Assembly (NCBI RefSeq): GCF_902459665.1
Contig: NZ_CABPSL010000005.1
Coordinates: forward strand, 62,001 to 126,000
Direction: 5' to 3'
DNA length: 64,000 nt
Source of the DNA: Pandoraea cepalis
GTDB taxonomy: Bacteria > Pseudomonadota > Gammaproteobacteria > Burkholderiales > Burkholderiaceae
The notes below the pieces were generated by a model, which saw only the letters and a list, made by a program, of their open reading frames with translations, did not search any database and had not been told where the DNA came from. This document shows, one piece after another, positions 48,383-57,992 of the stretch; positions within the stretch are counted from its first letter, which is position 1, and each line of letters starts with the position of its first letter. The position numbers and the translations under genes were made by a program.

Positions 48383-51106
48383 ATGACGAGCACCCAAGCC
48401 CAAGCCACCCCCGCCGCCGCTGCACCGATGACGCCGATGATGCAGCAGTACACGCGCATCAAGGCCGACCATCCGAACATGCTCGTCTTCTATCGCATGG
48501 GCGATTTCTACGAGCTGTTCCACGACGACGCAGCCAAAGCGGCACGACTGCTCGACCTGACGCTCACCGCGCGGGGCCAGTCGGGCGGACAACCGATTCG
48601 CATGGCCGGTGTGCCGCATCACGCCGTGGAGCAATACCTCGGCAAGCTCGTCAAGCTCGGCGAGTCGGTGGCCATCTGCGAGCAGATCGGCGATCCCGCC
48701 ACCGCCAAGGGGCCGGTCGAGCGCAAGGTCGTGCGCATCGTCACGCCCGGCACGCTGACCGACGCCGCCTTGCTCAGCGACAAGGTCGACCAGTATCTGC
48801 TGGCCGTACACATGCCGCCGGCGCGACGCGCCAGCGAACGCGTCGCCGGCCTCGCCTGGCTCTCGCTCGCCAGTGGCGAGCTGCGCCTGATGGAAGTCGC
48901 CGCTGACAAGCTGCCGCGCGAGCTGGAGCGCATCCGCCCGGCCGAGACGCTGGTGCCCGACAGCGCCCTCGAAGCCTTCGAGGGCTTCTCCCTCGGCACC
49001 ACGACGCGCGTGCCCGACTGGCACTTCGACACGGCCGCCGGCACGCAACGCCTGCGCGATCAACTGGGTGTCGCGAGCCTGACGGCCTTCGGCTGCGACG
49101 GCCTGAACCCGGCGCTCGGCGCAGCCGGCGCATTGCTGCAGTACGCAGCGGCCACGCAGGGCCAGTCCTTGCGCCATGTGCAAAGTCTGAACGTGGAGCG
49201 GGAAGCCGCCTATATTGGCCTCGACGCGGCCACGCGGCGCAACCTGGAACTCACCGAAACGCTGCGGGGCACCGAATCGCCCACGCTGCTCTCGCTGCTC
49301 GATACTTGCGGCACCACGATGGGCAGCCGGCTGATGCGCCACTGGCTGCATCATCCGATGCGCGATCAGCAGGTGCCGCAGTCGCGCCAACTGGCCATTG
49401 CGACGCTGCTCGAAGGCCCGGGTACGTGGCGCGCGCTGAACAGCGAATTGCGGCATGTGGCGGACGTCGAGCGAATCACGGCCCGCCTGGCGCTGCTCAC
49501 CGCGCGGCCACGCGATTTATCGAGTCTGCGCGACGCGTTGCGCCGCCTGCCCGAACTGCACACCACGCTGCGTGCCGTCGAAGCGCGTTCGCCGCTGCTT
49601 GCGATGCTGCACGAAGACCTCGCGATTCCCGAGGCTGCGCTGGCCATGCTCACGGGCGCCATCGCCGAAGAACCGGCGGCCATGCTGCGCGACGGCGGCG
49701 TCATCGCGCGCGGTCACGATGCCGATCTCGACGAACTGCGCGATATCTCGGAGAACTGCGGCCAGTTCCTCATCGATCTGGAAACGCGCGAGCGTGCGCG
49801 CACCGGCATCAACAATTTGCGGGTCGAGTTCAACAAGGTGCATGGCTTCTACATCGAAGTCACACGCGGCCAGACCGACAAGGTGCCCGACGACTATCGC
49901 CGCCGCCAGACGCTAAAAAATGCCGAGCGCTACATTACGCCGGAGCTCAAGACGTTCGAGGACAAGGCCTTGTCCGCGCAGGAGCGCTCGCTCGCGCGGG
50001 AGAAACTGCTGTACGACGCGCTGATGCAAGCCCTGCTGCCGCATATCACCGAGTTCAAGCGCATCGCGCAGGCGCTCGCCCAGTTGGACGTTCTCGCCGC
50101 GCTGGCCGAGCGTGCCGAAACGCTCGGCTGGGTCAAGCCCGAGCTGGTGGAGGATCGCGTGGTCGACATTCGCCAGGGTCGCCACCCGGTCGTCGAACGA
50201 CAAGTGGAGCGCTTCATCGCTAACGACTGCTCGCTGGGCGACGCGCGCCGCCTGCTGCTCATCACCGGCCCGAACATGGGCGGCAAGTCGACCTTCATGC
50301 GTCAGACCGCCCTCATCGCCCTGCTCGCTTACGTCGGCGGCTACGTGCCCGCCGAGGCGGTGCGACTTGGCCCGCTCGACGCCATCTTTACGCGAATTGG
50401 CGCGTCGGACGACCTCGCGGGCGGACGTTCGACGTTCATGGTCGAGATGACCGAGTCGGCTGCGATTCTGCACACGGCGACCGACCAGAGTCTGGTACTG
50501 ATGGACGAGATCGGGCGCGGCACGTCAACGTTCGACGGTCTCGCGCTGGCCTGGGCGATTGCGCGGCATCTGCTTGGGCACAATCGCAGCTACACGCTGT
50601 TCGCCACCCACTACTTCGAACTGACGCAACTGCCCGACGAGTTTGCGCAATGCGCGAACGTGCATCTGTCCGCCGTGGAGCACGGCGAAGGGATTGTGTT
50701 TCTGCACGCGGTGCAGGACGGTCCAGCCAGTCAGAGCTACGGATTGCAGGTCGCGCAACTTGCCGGGGTGCCGATGCCAGTCATTCGCGCGGCGCGCAAG
50801 CATCTCGCGTTACTCGAACAGCAGGCGCTCGATCCGGCCGCCCCACAACTCGATCTGTTTGCGCCACGAGCGCCGGTCGATGCCGGCGTCGATGACCCGT
50901 CGGAGGACGCCTTGGATAGCGCGTCGAACGGCCCGCTCGCGACGCAGGGCAGCCGTGGCTCGACGCACAGTGCCGCCGCCCTCGATCCCGCCGCCGAGGC
51001 GACGTTGGCACGTCTGTCGCAGATCGATCCCGACGAGTTGCGCCCGCGCGAAGCGCTCGACCTGCTGTATGAACTGCGCGGCCTGATGGACGGCCGCAAG
51101 CACTGA
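48383..51106 (+). CDS. mutS: DNA mismatch repair protein MutS
   Basis: A 907-residue mismatch-recognition ATPase. The mismatch-binding Phe-x-Glu is in RMGDFYELF (about 36-44) near the N-terminus. The ATPase domain has Walker [18 protein letters not shown], Walker [24 protein letters not shown] and the ATHYFELT motif. The C-terminal linker (about 835-880) is Ala/Ser-rich and longer than in E. coli (853 residues), before the terminal [14 protein letters not shown] helix. There is no strong Shine-Dalgarno. The next gene starts 11 bp after the stop. Confidence 0.97.
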   Translation: MTSTQAQATPAAAAPMTPMMQQYTRIKADHPNMLVFYRMGDFYELFHDDAAKAARLLDLTLTARGQSGGQPIRMAGVPHHAVEQYLGKLVKLGESVAICEQIGDPATAKGPVERKVVRIVTPGTLTDAALLSDKVDQYLLAVHMPPARRASERVAGLAWLSLASGELRLMEVAADKLPRELERIRPAETLVPDSALEAFEGFSLGTTTRVPDWHFDTAAGTQRLRDQLGVASLTAFGCDGLNPALGAAGALLQYAAATQGQSLRHVQSLNVEREAAYIGLDAATRRNLELTETLRGTESPTLLSLLDTCGTTMGSRLMRHWLHHPMRDQQVPQSRQLAIATLLEGPGTWRALNSELRHVADVERITARLALLTARPRDLSSLRDALRRLPELHTTLRAVEARSPLLAMLHEDLAIPEAALAMLTGAIAEEPAAMLRDGGVIARGHDADLDELRDISENCGQFLIDLETRERARTGINNLRVEFNKVHGFYIEVTRGQTDKVPDDYRRRQTLKNAERYITPELKTFEDKALSAQERSLAREKLLYDALMQALLPHITEFKRIAQALAQLDVLAALAERAETLGWVKPELVEDRVVDIRQGRHPVVERQVERFIANDCSLGDARRLLLITGPNMGGKSTFMRQTALIALLAYVGGYVPAEAVRLGPLDAIFTRIGASDDLAGGRSTFMVEMTESAAILHTATDQSLVLMDEIGRGTSTFDGLALAWAIARHLLGHNRSYTLFATHYFELTQLPDEFAQCANVHLSAVEHGEGIVFLHAVQDGPASQSYGLQVAQLAGVPMPVIRAARKHLALLEQQALDPAAPQLDLFAPRAPVDAGVDDPSEDALDSASNGPLATQGSRGSTHSAAALDPAAEATLARLSQIDPDELRPREALDLLYELRGLMDGRKH

Positions 51107-51117
51107 CGTCGCCCCTC

Positions 51118-52494
51118 ATGCCGAGCCTGCCTCGCCTGCGCGCCCCTCGTCACACAAGCCACGGCCTGCGCGCCGTGTGCCTCTTGGCGCTCGCGTTCGC
51201 GCTCGTCACGGGCACCGCACCGACGACGGCCGCATCGGCAAACGCCAGGATGGCCACGACGTCCAGGGGGAAGACAGCGGCAAAGCCCGGCGCCAAAGGC
51301 CCGCGCAAGCCGCCACCGTTCGAATTCGCGGTGCTGGGCAACACCCCCTTCGGCAACACGGAGGTGCCGGTGGTGCGCAACGTGCTCGCGAGCATTGGTG
51401 ACAGTCAGGCCGTGTTCGTCGTCCATGCGGGCAATCTCAAAAGCGTGACAGAGTCGTGTCGCGACGAACTCGTCACGCAGCGTCTGAGACTTCTCGCCAG
51501 TTCGCCCAAGCCGCTCATCTACGTACCTGGGGCGAACGACTGGGCCGATTGCCAGCGCGCCACTGAGGGCGGCTACAACCCCGTGGAGCGGCTCGACTTC
51601 CTGCGCGATCAAGCGTTCAGCGACGATGCGTTGCTCGGCCCCGGCCCCGTGGGTCACGCGCCACTCGATCTCACGCGTCAAAGCGACATGGCACGCTTTC
51701 GCCAGTATCACGAAAATGTGCGATGGTTCTATAACGGCGTGGTATTCGTCGGCCTGAATCTGCCCGGCAACAACAACAATTACCGCTCGGCGGGGGGACG
51801 TAACGGCGAGTTCGAGGATCGGGCCGTGGCGACACGCGTCTGGCTGCAGCATGCGCTCGTCTACGCGAAGCAGAAGGAGGCGGTCGGCATGGTCATCATT
51901 GCGCAGGCCGATCCCGCGTTCGAACCGGCGCGACGCGCAGGGCTGGGAAGTCTTTTCTCGGATCGCGTGGGACGCCACGGCGTCGACGGCTTCAAGGAAT
52001 TCCGGATGCAGTTGCTACGGCTCACGAATCGCTTCAAAGGACCGGTGCTGCTCATCGACAGCGGCAAGACAATGCGTCACGTGCAACCGCTGCGCGATGC
52101 CCACGGCGCACCGGTGAAGTCGTTCACCCAACTGAGCACCTACGGCTCGCCGACCGCGAATCGATGGGTGCGCGTGCAGGTCGATCCGGGCGCGTCGCCG
52201 CTCTTCCGTTTCGAGGGGGTGACACTACCGTCCAATGGCGCCGCGGTACCTAACACCCCGCGCGGCGGCGCAACATCGGCGCCCAGCGGAACCCCCGCCG
52301 GTGCGGCAGCGCCGACGCCCGGCAGCTTGCCCCACGCAATGCCCTATGCAGCGCCCTATTCGGCACTCTACCCGTCGTCCGGTATGTCGAACGACCTGGG
52401 CCCGGCCGCGTCGGATCCCAATCAAGGGGTCATGCCCATCGGGCCGGCGATCCATCCGAACACGGGGACGCGCGCCCCCGGGCGCGGCAACTGA
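51118..52494 (+). CDS. Exported protein resembling a degenerate metallophosphoesterase
   Basis: A 458-residue protein with a signal peptide (hydrophobic about 19-38). A basic linker follows (GKTAAKPGAKGPRKPPP), then a domain of ~300 residues and a Pro/Ala/Gly-rich tail (from about 375). FAVLGNTPFGNTEVPVVRNVL, VVHAGNLKS and YVPGANDWADC occupy places where calcineurin-like phosphoesterases have DxH, GDxxD and GNHD/E. Most metal ligands are replaced, so enzymatic activity is doubtful. It is 11 bp downstream of mutS and could be cotranscribed. Function unknown; the fold assignment is my inference from motif layout. Confidence 0.6.
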   Translation: MPSLPRLRAPRHTSHGLRAVCLLALAFALVTGTAPTTAASANARMATTSRGKTAAKPGAKGPRKPPPFEFAVLGNTPFGNTEVPVVRNVLASIGDSQAVFVVHAGNLKSVTESCRDELVTQRLRLLASSPKPLIYVPGANDWADCQRATEGGYNPVERLDFLRDQAFSDDALLGPGPVGHAPLDLTRQSDMARFRQYHENVRWFYNGVVFVGLNLPGNNNNYRSAGGRNGEFEDRAVATRVWLQHALVYAKQKEAVGMVIIAQADPAFEPARRAGLGSLFSDRVGRHGVDGFKEFRMQLLRLTNRFKGPVLLIDSGKTMRHVQPLRDAHGAPVKSFTQLSTYGSPTANRWVRVQVDPGASPLFRFEGVTLPSNGAAVPNTPRGGATSAPSGTPAGAAAPTPGSLPHAMPYAAPYSALYPSSGMSNDLGPAASDPNQGVMPIGPAIHPNTGTRAPGRGN

Positions 52495-52515
52495 ATGCTC
52501 GCCTGAAAACGCAAA

Positions 52516-52610
52516 CGCCGAATCAGGCGCATTGCATGTCGCAATGCGCCTGATTCGGCGAAAGCCCGCGTACGGCGCGTGCGTCTTGCGTCACTTGCCC
52601 GGCCGTACGC
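52516..52610. terminator. Two hairpins between convergent genes, including a perfect 20-bp stem
   Basis: Bases 52516-52535 pair perfectly with 52541-52560 around a five-base loop (arms begin CGCCGAATC and end GATTCGGCG). On the minus strand the stem is followed by TTTGCGTTTT, so it is a credible terminator for slyD. A second inverted repeat, GCGTACGGC (52568-52576) with GCCGTACGC (52602-52610), follows. Together they separate the exported phosphoesterase-like gene from slyD. Confidence 0.7.
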
Positions 52611-52645
52611 CATCCGGCGGCGGCGGGCAGCGCGACGCGTCAGCC

Positions 52646-53179
52646 TCAATGCAGCGTGGGCGCGTCGTCCTGATCTTCGTCTTCGTCGACAACTTCAAGC
52701 CCCGACGCGCCATGGGCGTGCTGGTGCTCGATTTCTTCTTCCGTCGCCTGACGCACGTCGGCCACCTTCAGCTCGAAACGCAGTGCCATGCCCGCGAGCG
52801 GGTGATTGCCATCGAGCACGACCTTGTCTTCGGCAACGTCGGTCACCGTGTAGATCAGCGTGTCGGCCTCCTCGTCGCCATCTTCCGGCGAGCCTTCGAA
52901 CTGCATGCCGACTTCGAGCGGATCCGGAAAACGACCACGCGCCTCGATCTTGATCATCTCGGGATCGTAGTCGCCGAACGCGTCGGACGGTTCCAGTTGC
53001 AGTTGCGTTTCATAGCCCACGTCCTGCCCGTCGAGCGCTTCCTCGATCTTGGGGAACGTGCCATCATATCCGCCGTGCAGGTAAACCATCGGCTCGGCGC
53101 CGCTTTCTTCGATCAGGTTGCCCTGAGCGTCCGACAACTTGTAAGTCACCGAGACGACGGTATTCTTTTCGATCTTCAT
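52646..53179 (-). CDS. slyD: FKBP-type peptidyl-prolyl isomerase, SlyD type
   Basis: A 177-residue cytoplasmic folding helper. The FKBP fold starts MKIEKNTVVSVTYKLSDAQGN; Leu-His-Gly-Gly-Tyr then begins the chaperone insert-in-flap region, and the second FKBP segment has LDGNHPLAGMALRFELKV. The C-terminus is acidic with only a few His (EHQHAHG), so nickel binding is probably weaker than in E. coli SlyD. Start ATG at 53179; the longer frame to 53368 overlaps the divergent roxA promoter and is rejected. Confidence 0.92.
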   Translation of the reverse strand: MKIEKNTVVSVTYKLSDAQGNLIEESGAEPMVYLHGGYDGTFPKIEEALDGQDVGYETQLQLEPSDAFGDYDPEMIKIEARGRFPDPLEVGMQFEGSPEDGDEEADTLIYTVTDVAEDKVVLDGNHPLAGMALRFELKVADVRQATEEEIEHQHAHGASGLEVVDEDEDQDDAPTLH

Positions 53180-53309
53180 CAAACTCTCCGAAAAACAGCC
53201 CGCATTATACGCGCAGCTGCATGACATCGCCCCGCGCGCAACCCGACGCCACCTTGAATCGTACAACGGCGTGCGTGGCGCAGCCCTCTCTTGATGCATT
53301 GATCCACCC

Positions 53310-54533
53310 ATGACGACATCCCGCACCCCCTCGCCTCTGCTCGGCGGCCTCGCGCCGGACGCATTCATGAAGCGCTACTGGCACAAGCGCCCGCTCCTCA
53401 TCCGCCAGGCCATTCCCGGCTTCACGGCGCCGCTCTCGCGCGACGCGCTGTTCGCGCTGGCGGCGCGGGACGACGTTGAATCCCGATTGATCAGCCATGC
53501 CCGCAAACGTTGGCAACTCGAACATGGGCCGTTCGATGCCGATGATCTGCCCCCGTTGAGTCGCAAGCAATGGACGCTGCTCGTACAGGGGGCGAATCTC
53601 CACTCGCCGGCGGTCGACGCGCTCATGCAACAGTTTCGCTTCGTTCCCGACGCGCGTCTGGACGACGTAATGATCAGCTACGCCACCGACGGCGGCGGCG
53701 TCGGCCCGCACCTCGATTCCTACGACGTTTTTTTGCTGCAGGCGCATGGCAAGCGACGCTGGCGTATCGGACCGCAGCGCGACACCACGTGGCTCGATGG
53801 CGTGCCGTTGCGCATCCTGAAGCACTTCGAGGCCGAAGAGGAGTGGGTACTGGAACCGGGCGACATGCTGTATCTGCCGCCGGGCTATGCGCACGATGGC
53901 GTAGCGCAAGGCGAGTGCATGACCTACTCAATCGGCTTTCGCGCGCCGCTGGAGCAGGAAATGCTTCAGAACTTTCTGTACTACCTCGCGGAAAACGCGC
54001 CCGCACTACCGTTCGCCCGCCATTTTGCGGGCCGTTACGCCGACCCGGGACAATCGGCCGTCAAACATCCGGCTGCGCTACCCGATGCCATGATCGAGAC
54101 GCTTGTGGCGCAGCTCGAAAAAGTGCGTTGGGGACAAAAAGAGGTCGAGGATTTCCTTGGGCGTTGGCTGAGTGAGCCCAAGTCGCATGTGTTTTTCGAT
54201 CCGCCGGAAACCCCGCTTTCGGCAACAAGATTCGTGCGCGAAGCGGCCGCGCGCGGCTTGACCCTCTCGCCCAAGACGCAATTGTTGTATCGACGCAACC
54301 GATATTACGTCAACGGCGAGCCGCTCGACGTCCCTGTCGATGCGCGCGCGACCTTGCGGCGCCTCGCTGACCGTCGTCAGTTAAATGCAGGCGAATGTGC
54401 GAATTTGGGGCAAAAAGACCAAGAAATCGTCGAAATTCTGTACGATTGGTATGCTTCCGGGTGGCTGCAGGTGGAAAGTGACCGGAAGACCCCGCTAAAG
54501 TTGCGCGCCGTAAGGAAAAAAGCGGAGAAATGA
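53310..54533 (+). CDS. roxA: Cupin-domain ribosomal protein uL16 arginine hydroxylase (YcfD/RoxA type)
   Basis: A 407-residue 2-oxoglutarate/Fe(II) oxygenase of the JmjC type. The metal-binding HxD is in GGGVGPHLDSYDVFLLQAHGKRRWRIG; the third ligand His is in YLPPGYAHDGVA. The N-terminal SPLLGGLAPDAFMKRYWHKRPLLIRQA is typical of the family. The E. coli relative hydroxylates Arg81 of ribosomal protein L16. The C-terminal helical dimerisation and winged-helix parts are present (about 215-400). Confidence 0.9.
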   Translation: MTTSRTPSPLLGGLAPDAFMKRYWHKRPLLIRQAIPGFTAPLSRDALFALAARDDVESRLISHARKRWQLEHGPFDADDLPPLSRKQWTLLVQGANLHSPAVDALMQQFRFVPDARLDDVMISYATDGGGVGPHLDSYDVFLLQAHGKRRWRIGPQRDTTWLDGVPLRILKHFEAEEEWVLEPGDMLYLPPGYAHDGVAQGECMTYSIGFRAPLEQEMLQNFLYYLAENAPALPFARHFAGRYADPGQSAVKHPAALPDAMIETLVAQLEKVRWGQKEVEDFLGRWLSEPKSHVFFDPPETPLSATRFVREAAARGLTLSPKTQLLYRRNRYYVNGEPLDVPVDARATLRRLADRRQLNAGECANLGQKDQEIVEILYDWYASGWLQVESDRKTPLKLRAVRKKAEK

Positions 54534-54545
54534 CGCGAGATTGAC

Positions 54546-54574
54546 GTGACGGGTTGGGGAAAACCCAATATAAT
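54546..54574 (+). promoter_or_regulatory. Promoter of the alanine-rich lipoprotein gene
   Basis: TATAAT at 54569-54574 is a perfect -10 box. GTGACG at 54546-54551, 17 bp upstream, matches four of six -35 bases. The inverted repeat TTGGG-GAAAA-CCCAA (54554-54568) fills the spacer and could be an operator. The leader to the ATG at 54709 is about 130 nt. Confidence 0.55.
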
Positions 54575-54708
54575 TTCTCGCCAAGCAGCTTGCATGACCA
54601 AGGGTAATCCTCAATTGCCAATGTCTCGCAATCGGCTTTGCGCTGGCAAGAGCGTATTACCGTAATTAATATTCATTCGCTTGTCTTCTACCATAAAAGG
54701 ACGTGATC

Positions 54709-54945
54709 ATGAAGAAGTCTCTCCTCGTCGCTTCGTTGTTGGCTATCGCCCTGACCGCCTGCGGCAAGAAGGAAGAAGCCGCTGCACCGGCCGCTGACAC
54801 GGCTTCGGCTGCTGCCGCTGCTGTTGCTGATTCGGCTGCTTCGGCTGCTTCGGCTGTCGGCGCTGCTGCTGACTCGGCTGCTTCGGCTGCCGGTGCTGCT
54901 GCTGATGCCGTTGCTTCGGCTGCTGACGCTGCTGCCAGCAAGTAA
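54709..54945 (+). CDS. Small alanine-rich lipoprotein with C-terminal lysine (Lpp-like candidate)
   Basis: A 78-residue protein. The signal peptide ends in the lipobox LTAC, so Cys18 should be lipidated, leaving 61 mature residues. Gly-Lys-Lys-Glu-Glu after the Cys suits outer-membrane sorting. The rest is Ala/Ser/Asp in 11-residue periods (ADSAASAAGAA type), a likely long helix, ending in Ser-Lys. Ala codons are mostly GCT with no GCG, unlike the neighbouring genes, which suggests very high expression. AAAGGA precedes the ATG; an in-frame GTG lies two codons earlier. No homologue name is certain; similarity to Braun's lipoprotein is architectural only. Confidence 0.82.
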   Translation: MKKSLLVASLLAIALTACGKKEEAAAPAADTASAAAAAVADSAASAASAVGAAADSAASAAGAAADAVASAADAAASK

Positions 54946-54971
54946 GCGCTCGCTGCCGCAAGGCAGTTGAG

Positions 54972-55006
54972 AAAAAAGCCGGTCGAAAGACCGGCTTTTT
55001 TGTTTG
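54972..55006 (+). terminator. Strong Rho-independent terminator of the lipoprotein gene
   Basis: AAAAAAGCCGGTC (54972-54984), a GAAA tetraloop, and GACCGGCTTTTTT (54989-55001) form a perfect stem with a T tract continuing to 55006. It is the strongest terminator in the window and fits an abundant short mRNA. Confidence 0.92.
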
Positions 55007-55065
55007 TCGCAACGCTTCGCGCTCAACGCAGGCACCCTGCCTGCATCAAGGCACGTCCTGTATCG

Positions 55066-55857
55066 CTAGCACGTCAGCCAATCGAAGCCCCCCGCCTGCG
55101 TCGCCACGAGGATCTCGGTGCCCGCCGAGCCGATGACTGACGACATCGCCGCCATCGCCAGCTCGGGCGTATTGTTCTGCTCGCTCAAATGCGCACCGAT
55201 CACGCGCTGCAGCTTCCTCCGGTCGATCGCTCCCAGAATCTCCGCCGCCGCGTCGTTCGCCAGATGGCCATAGGTGCCGCCAATGCGCGCCTTGAGCGAT
55301 GCCGGATACTTGCTGTTCGCCAGCATGTCTCGGTCGTGGTTGCATTCGAGCACCAGCGCATCGCAGCCACCCAGTGCCGCGACCAGATGCGCCGTCGCGC
55401 ACCCCGCATCCGTGAGCACACCCAAACGGCGTGCGCCGTCGGAAAACACGAACTGCAGCGGCTCGCGCGCGTCGTGAGGCACCGTGTAAGGATGAAGCTC
55501 GATAGCGCCCACGGCGAGCCGCTCATCGGCGCGGCACCAGCGCACGAGGGCCGCGTCGCCCTCGCCCTTGAGCGTGGCGTGAACTTTGACGGCCTGCCCC
55601 GTTCCCCAGCTCATGATGAGGGGAATCCGGTACTTGCGAGTGAGGGAAAGTGCGCTGCCGATGTGGTCGGCATGCTCGTGGGTGATGACAATGGCGTCGA
55701 GCGACGCCACGTCGATCGCGCGTGCCGTCAGGCGCCGCTCGACCTCCCGCATCGAGAAACCGCAATCGAGGAGAATGCGTGTCGTGGAGGCGCCTTCCGA
55801 CGCCTCCACCAGCAGGGCATTGCCTTCGCTGCCACTGCCAAGACTGGCGAACCGCAC
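55066..55857 (-). CDS. MBL-fold metallo-hydrolase (YycJ/WalJ-like), GTG start
   Basis: A 263-residue metallo-beta-lactamase fold enzyme. The metal motif is VITHEHADHIGSA, with further ligands in LTDAGCAT and LECNHDRDML. The N-terminal FASLGSGSEGNALLVE is typical of the YycJ group, often linked to single-strand DNA or RNA hydrolysis. The start is GTG at 55855-55857, overlapped by the purine-rich AAGGCGGGG, eight bases after bamC. Last gene of the trpS-dapA-bamC block. Confidence 0.88.
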   Translation of the reverse strand: MRFASLGSGSEGNALLVEASEGASTTRILLDCGFSMREVERRLTARAIDVASLDAIVITHEHADHIGSALSLTRKYRIPLIMSWGTGQAVKVHATLKGEGDAALVRWCRADERLAVGAIELHPYTVPHDAREPLQFVFSDGARRLGVLTDAGCATAHLVAALGGCDALVLECNHDRDMLANSKYPASLKARIGGTYGHLANDAAAEILGAIDRRKLQRVIGAHLSEQNNTPELAMAAMSSVIGSAGTEILVATQAGGFDWLTC

Positions 55858-55865
55858 GCCCCGCC

Positions 55866-57008
55866 TTAACGGAGTTGGTTGCCGATCACACTGATGATCG
55901 TCTGTGCGATCTGCGAGTTATCGACGTTACCCTTATCGTCGAGCACCTGCACACGAGTCTGGCTATCGCCGCGCCCCTGCACGTTCACGCTAAGCTTTTT
56001 GGCCTTCTTGCTGTCCTGCACTTCCTTCGCATGGAACAAGCTGTAGAAGAAACCGTTGTCCTTCGCCAGCGATGCCGGATCCACGTAGCTCACGAAGTAA
56101 ATGCCCTTCGCGCGGTCGCGATCGTCCACGGTGAAGTTACCGCGGTCGAGCGCGACACCGACACGGCGCCAGGCCCGATCGAACGGCTCGTTGATGTCGA
56201 GATACGCCGCATCCGCCGTCTTCACGATCTGGCTCGACGGGCCGCCCGCCTTGGCGCCTTCGACTTGCGCCTGGGCTTGATCGGCCTGCACGCCGAAGCG
56301 CTGCATCAGCTTGGTCAGGAAGATCGCCTCGAGACCTGGATCGTTCGGCGCCGGTTCCCACTTGGTCGTGTCCTTCTGCGCGTTCGTGAACACTTCCACC
56401 ATGCGACGGTGCGTGATGTAGATGTCCGTGCCACCGTTCGGATCACGCTCGACGCGAGTGCGGAAGCGGTCACGTTCGCCGGTCGAATACAGACCATCCA
56501 GCACCTTGCCGAGCAGATCGCGGATGATGTCCTGATTCAGCTTGGCGCGGTTTTCCGCCCAATCGGTTTCCATCACGCCCGTGTCCGGCGAATCGATCGT
56601 CAGCACAAAGCCGTTCTCTTGCCAGAATTCACGCAACGTCGGCCACAGGTCGCTCGGTGCCTTCTGAATCACCAGCCAGCGCTCGTTGCCGTCGCGCACG
56701 ACCTTCATACCGGGCACCGCCGGCAGCACCGTGTCCGTCGGGTTGGCCGCGACGACCTTCTGCTGGTTCTCGTAGGTCGACAGCGTGGCGATGCCGGCCG
56801 GCGACACGTACTTCCGGTCGGTCGCCTGGACGTTCGTCAGATCCGGCGGGACGTCGAGCGAGGGGCCGGTCTTCGAGCTCTTGTAATCGACCTTGTCGGA
56901 GGACAAGGCGCTCGAGAGCGAACTGCATCCGGCGACGAGGGCCAACGAGGCAATAGCGGCCCATGCCAGCACGGGACGAGCTACGGAATTACTGACGATT
57001 CGTTTCAT
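55866..57008 (-). CDS. bamC: Outer membrane protein assembly lipoprotein BamC
   Basis: A 380-residue lipoprotein (NlpB/DapX). The signal peptide ends in the lipobox LVAGC. The unstructured lasso region (about 32-75) is followed by helix-grip domains: WLVIQKAPSDLWPTLREFWQENGFVLTIDSPDTGVMETDWAENRA, then AYLDINEPFDRAWRRVGVALDRGNFTVDDRDRAKGIYFVSYVD. It helps BamD in the BAM complex. The ATG at 57008 is preferred to a TTG three codons upstream. dapA immediately upstream is the usual partner. Confidence 0.93.
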   Translation of the reverse strand: MKRIVSNSVARPVLAWAAIASLALVAGCSSLSSALSSDKVDYKSSKTGPSLDVPPDLTNVQATDRKYVSPAGIATLSTYENQQKVVAANPTDTVLPAVPGMKVVRDGNERWLVIQKAPSDLWPTLREFWQENGFVLTIDSPDTGVMETDWAENRAKLNQDIIRDLLGKVLDGLYSTGERDRFRTRVERDPNGGTDIYITHRRMVEVFTNAQKDTTKWEPAPNDPGLEAIFLTKLMQRFGVQADQAQAQVEGAKAGGPSSQIVKTADAAYLDINEPFDRAWRRVGVALDRGNFTVDDRDRAKGIYFVSYVDPASLAKDNGFFYSLFHAKEVQDSKKAKKLSVNVQGRGDSQTRVQVLDDKGNVDNSQIAQTIISVIGNQLR

Positions 57009-57059
57009 GAGTCGCAAAAAAAGGGGTGGGCAATCGAACCCGGGTGCCGGAACGACCGG

Positions 57060-57977
57060 TTAGACAACGGCGATGTTGGCCGACTTGAGGGCACCAAGCA
57101 CCGTATCGTGGTAAGGCTGCGCCAGCGGCGTGAGCGGCAGGCGGATGCCCGACGCGATCATGCCCATCTGTTGCAGCGCCCACTTCACGGGGATCGGATT
57201 GGCTTCGACGAACATGGCGCGGTGCAGTTCGAACAACTGGAATTGCAGTTCCCGCGCCTTGGCCACATTGCCGGCCAGCGCAGCCACGCACAACTCGTGC
57301 ATCGCACGCGGTGCCACGTTGGCAGTGACCGAGATATTACCCTGACCGCCCATGAGCATGAGCGCAACAGCCGTCAGGTCGTCGCCGCTGTACACGGCGA
57401 AGCTCTTCGGGGCACGCCGGATCAGGTCGATGCCGCGATCCAGATTGCCCGTGGCGTCTTTCACGCCAACGATGCCAGGCACTTGCGCCAGGCGCAGCAG
57501 CGTGTCGTTGCTGGCATCCGCCACGGTGCGGCCGGGCACATTATAAAGAATGACCGGCAGCTCGACGGCTTCGGCAATGGCGCGGAAGTGCTGGTACTGG
57601 CCTTCCTGCGTGGGCTTGTTGTAGTACGGCACGACCTGCAGCGACGCGTCGGCGCCCACCTGCTTTGCATGTTTCGTAAGTTCGATGGCTTCCGCCGTCG
57701 AGTTGCCGCCCGTGCCGGCAATCACCGGCAGTTTGCGACCGCGCGACTCGCCGGCTTGTGCGGCTTGCTGCACGGCGATCTCGATGAGTTCGCAGTGCTC
57801 CTCGACGTTGACCGTCGGCGATTCGCCCGACGTGCCGACGATCACGATGCCGTCGGTGCCTTCGTCGGCGTGCCAGTTGATCAGGTTGCGCAGTGCTTCA
57901 CGGTCAAGGCTGCCGTCCTCTGCCATCGGGGTGACGATCGCGACGATACTGCCTTGCATCGGAGTTTGGGTAGTCAT
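57060..57977 (-). CDS. dapA: 4-hydroxy-tetrahydrodipicolinate synthase
   Basis: A 305-residue TIM-barrel aldolase condensing pyruvate with aspartate semialdehyde in lysine and peptidoglycan-precursor synthesis. Motifs: [34 protein letters not shown] (pyruvate-binding Thr), [12 protein letters not shown] (catalytic Tyr) and the Schiff-base Lys in [11 protein letters not shown]. Length is slightly above E. coli (292). It lies 15 bp after the methyltransferase gene and 51 bp before bamC. Confidence 0.97.
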   Translation of the reverse strand: MTTQTPMQGSIVAIVTPMAEDGSLDREALRNLINWHADEGTDGIVIVGTSGESPTVNVEEHCELIEIAVQQAAQAGESRGRKLPVIAGTGGNSTAEAIELTKHAKQVGADASLQVVPYYNKPTQEGQYQHFRAIAEAVELPVILYNVPGRTVADASNDTLLRLAQVPGIVGVKDATGNLDRGIDLIRRAPKSFAVYSGDDLTAVALMLMGGQGNISVTANVAPRAMHELCVAALAGNVAKARELQFQLFELHRAMFVEANPIPVKWALQQMGMIASGIRLPLTPLAQPYHDTVLGALKSANIAVV

Positions 57978-57992
57978 GGTTGATCGAACAAT

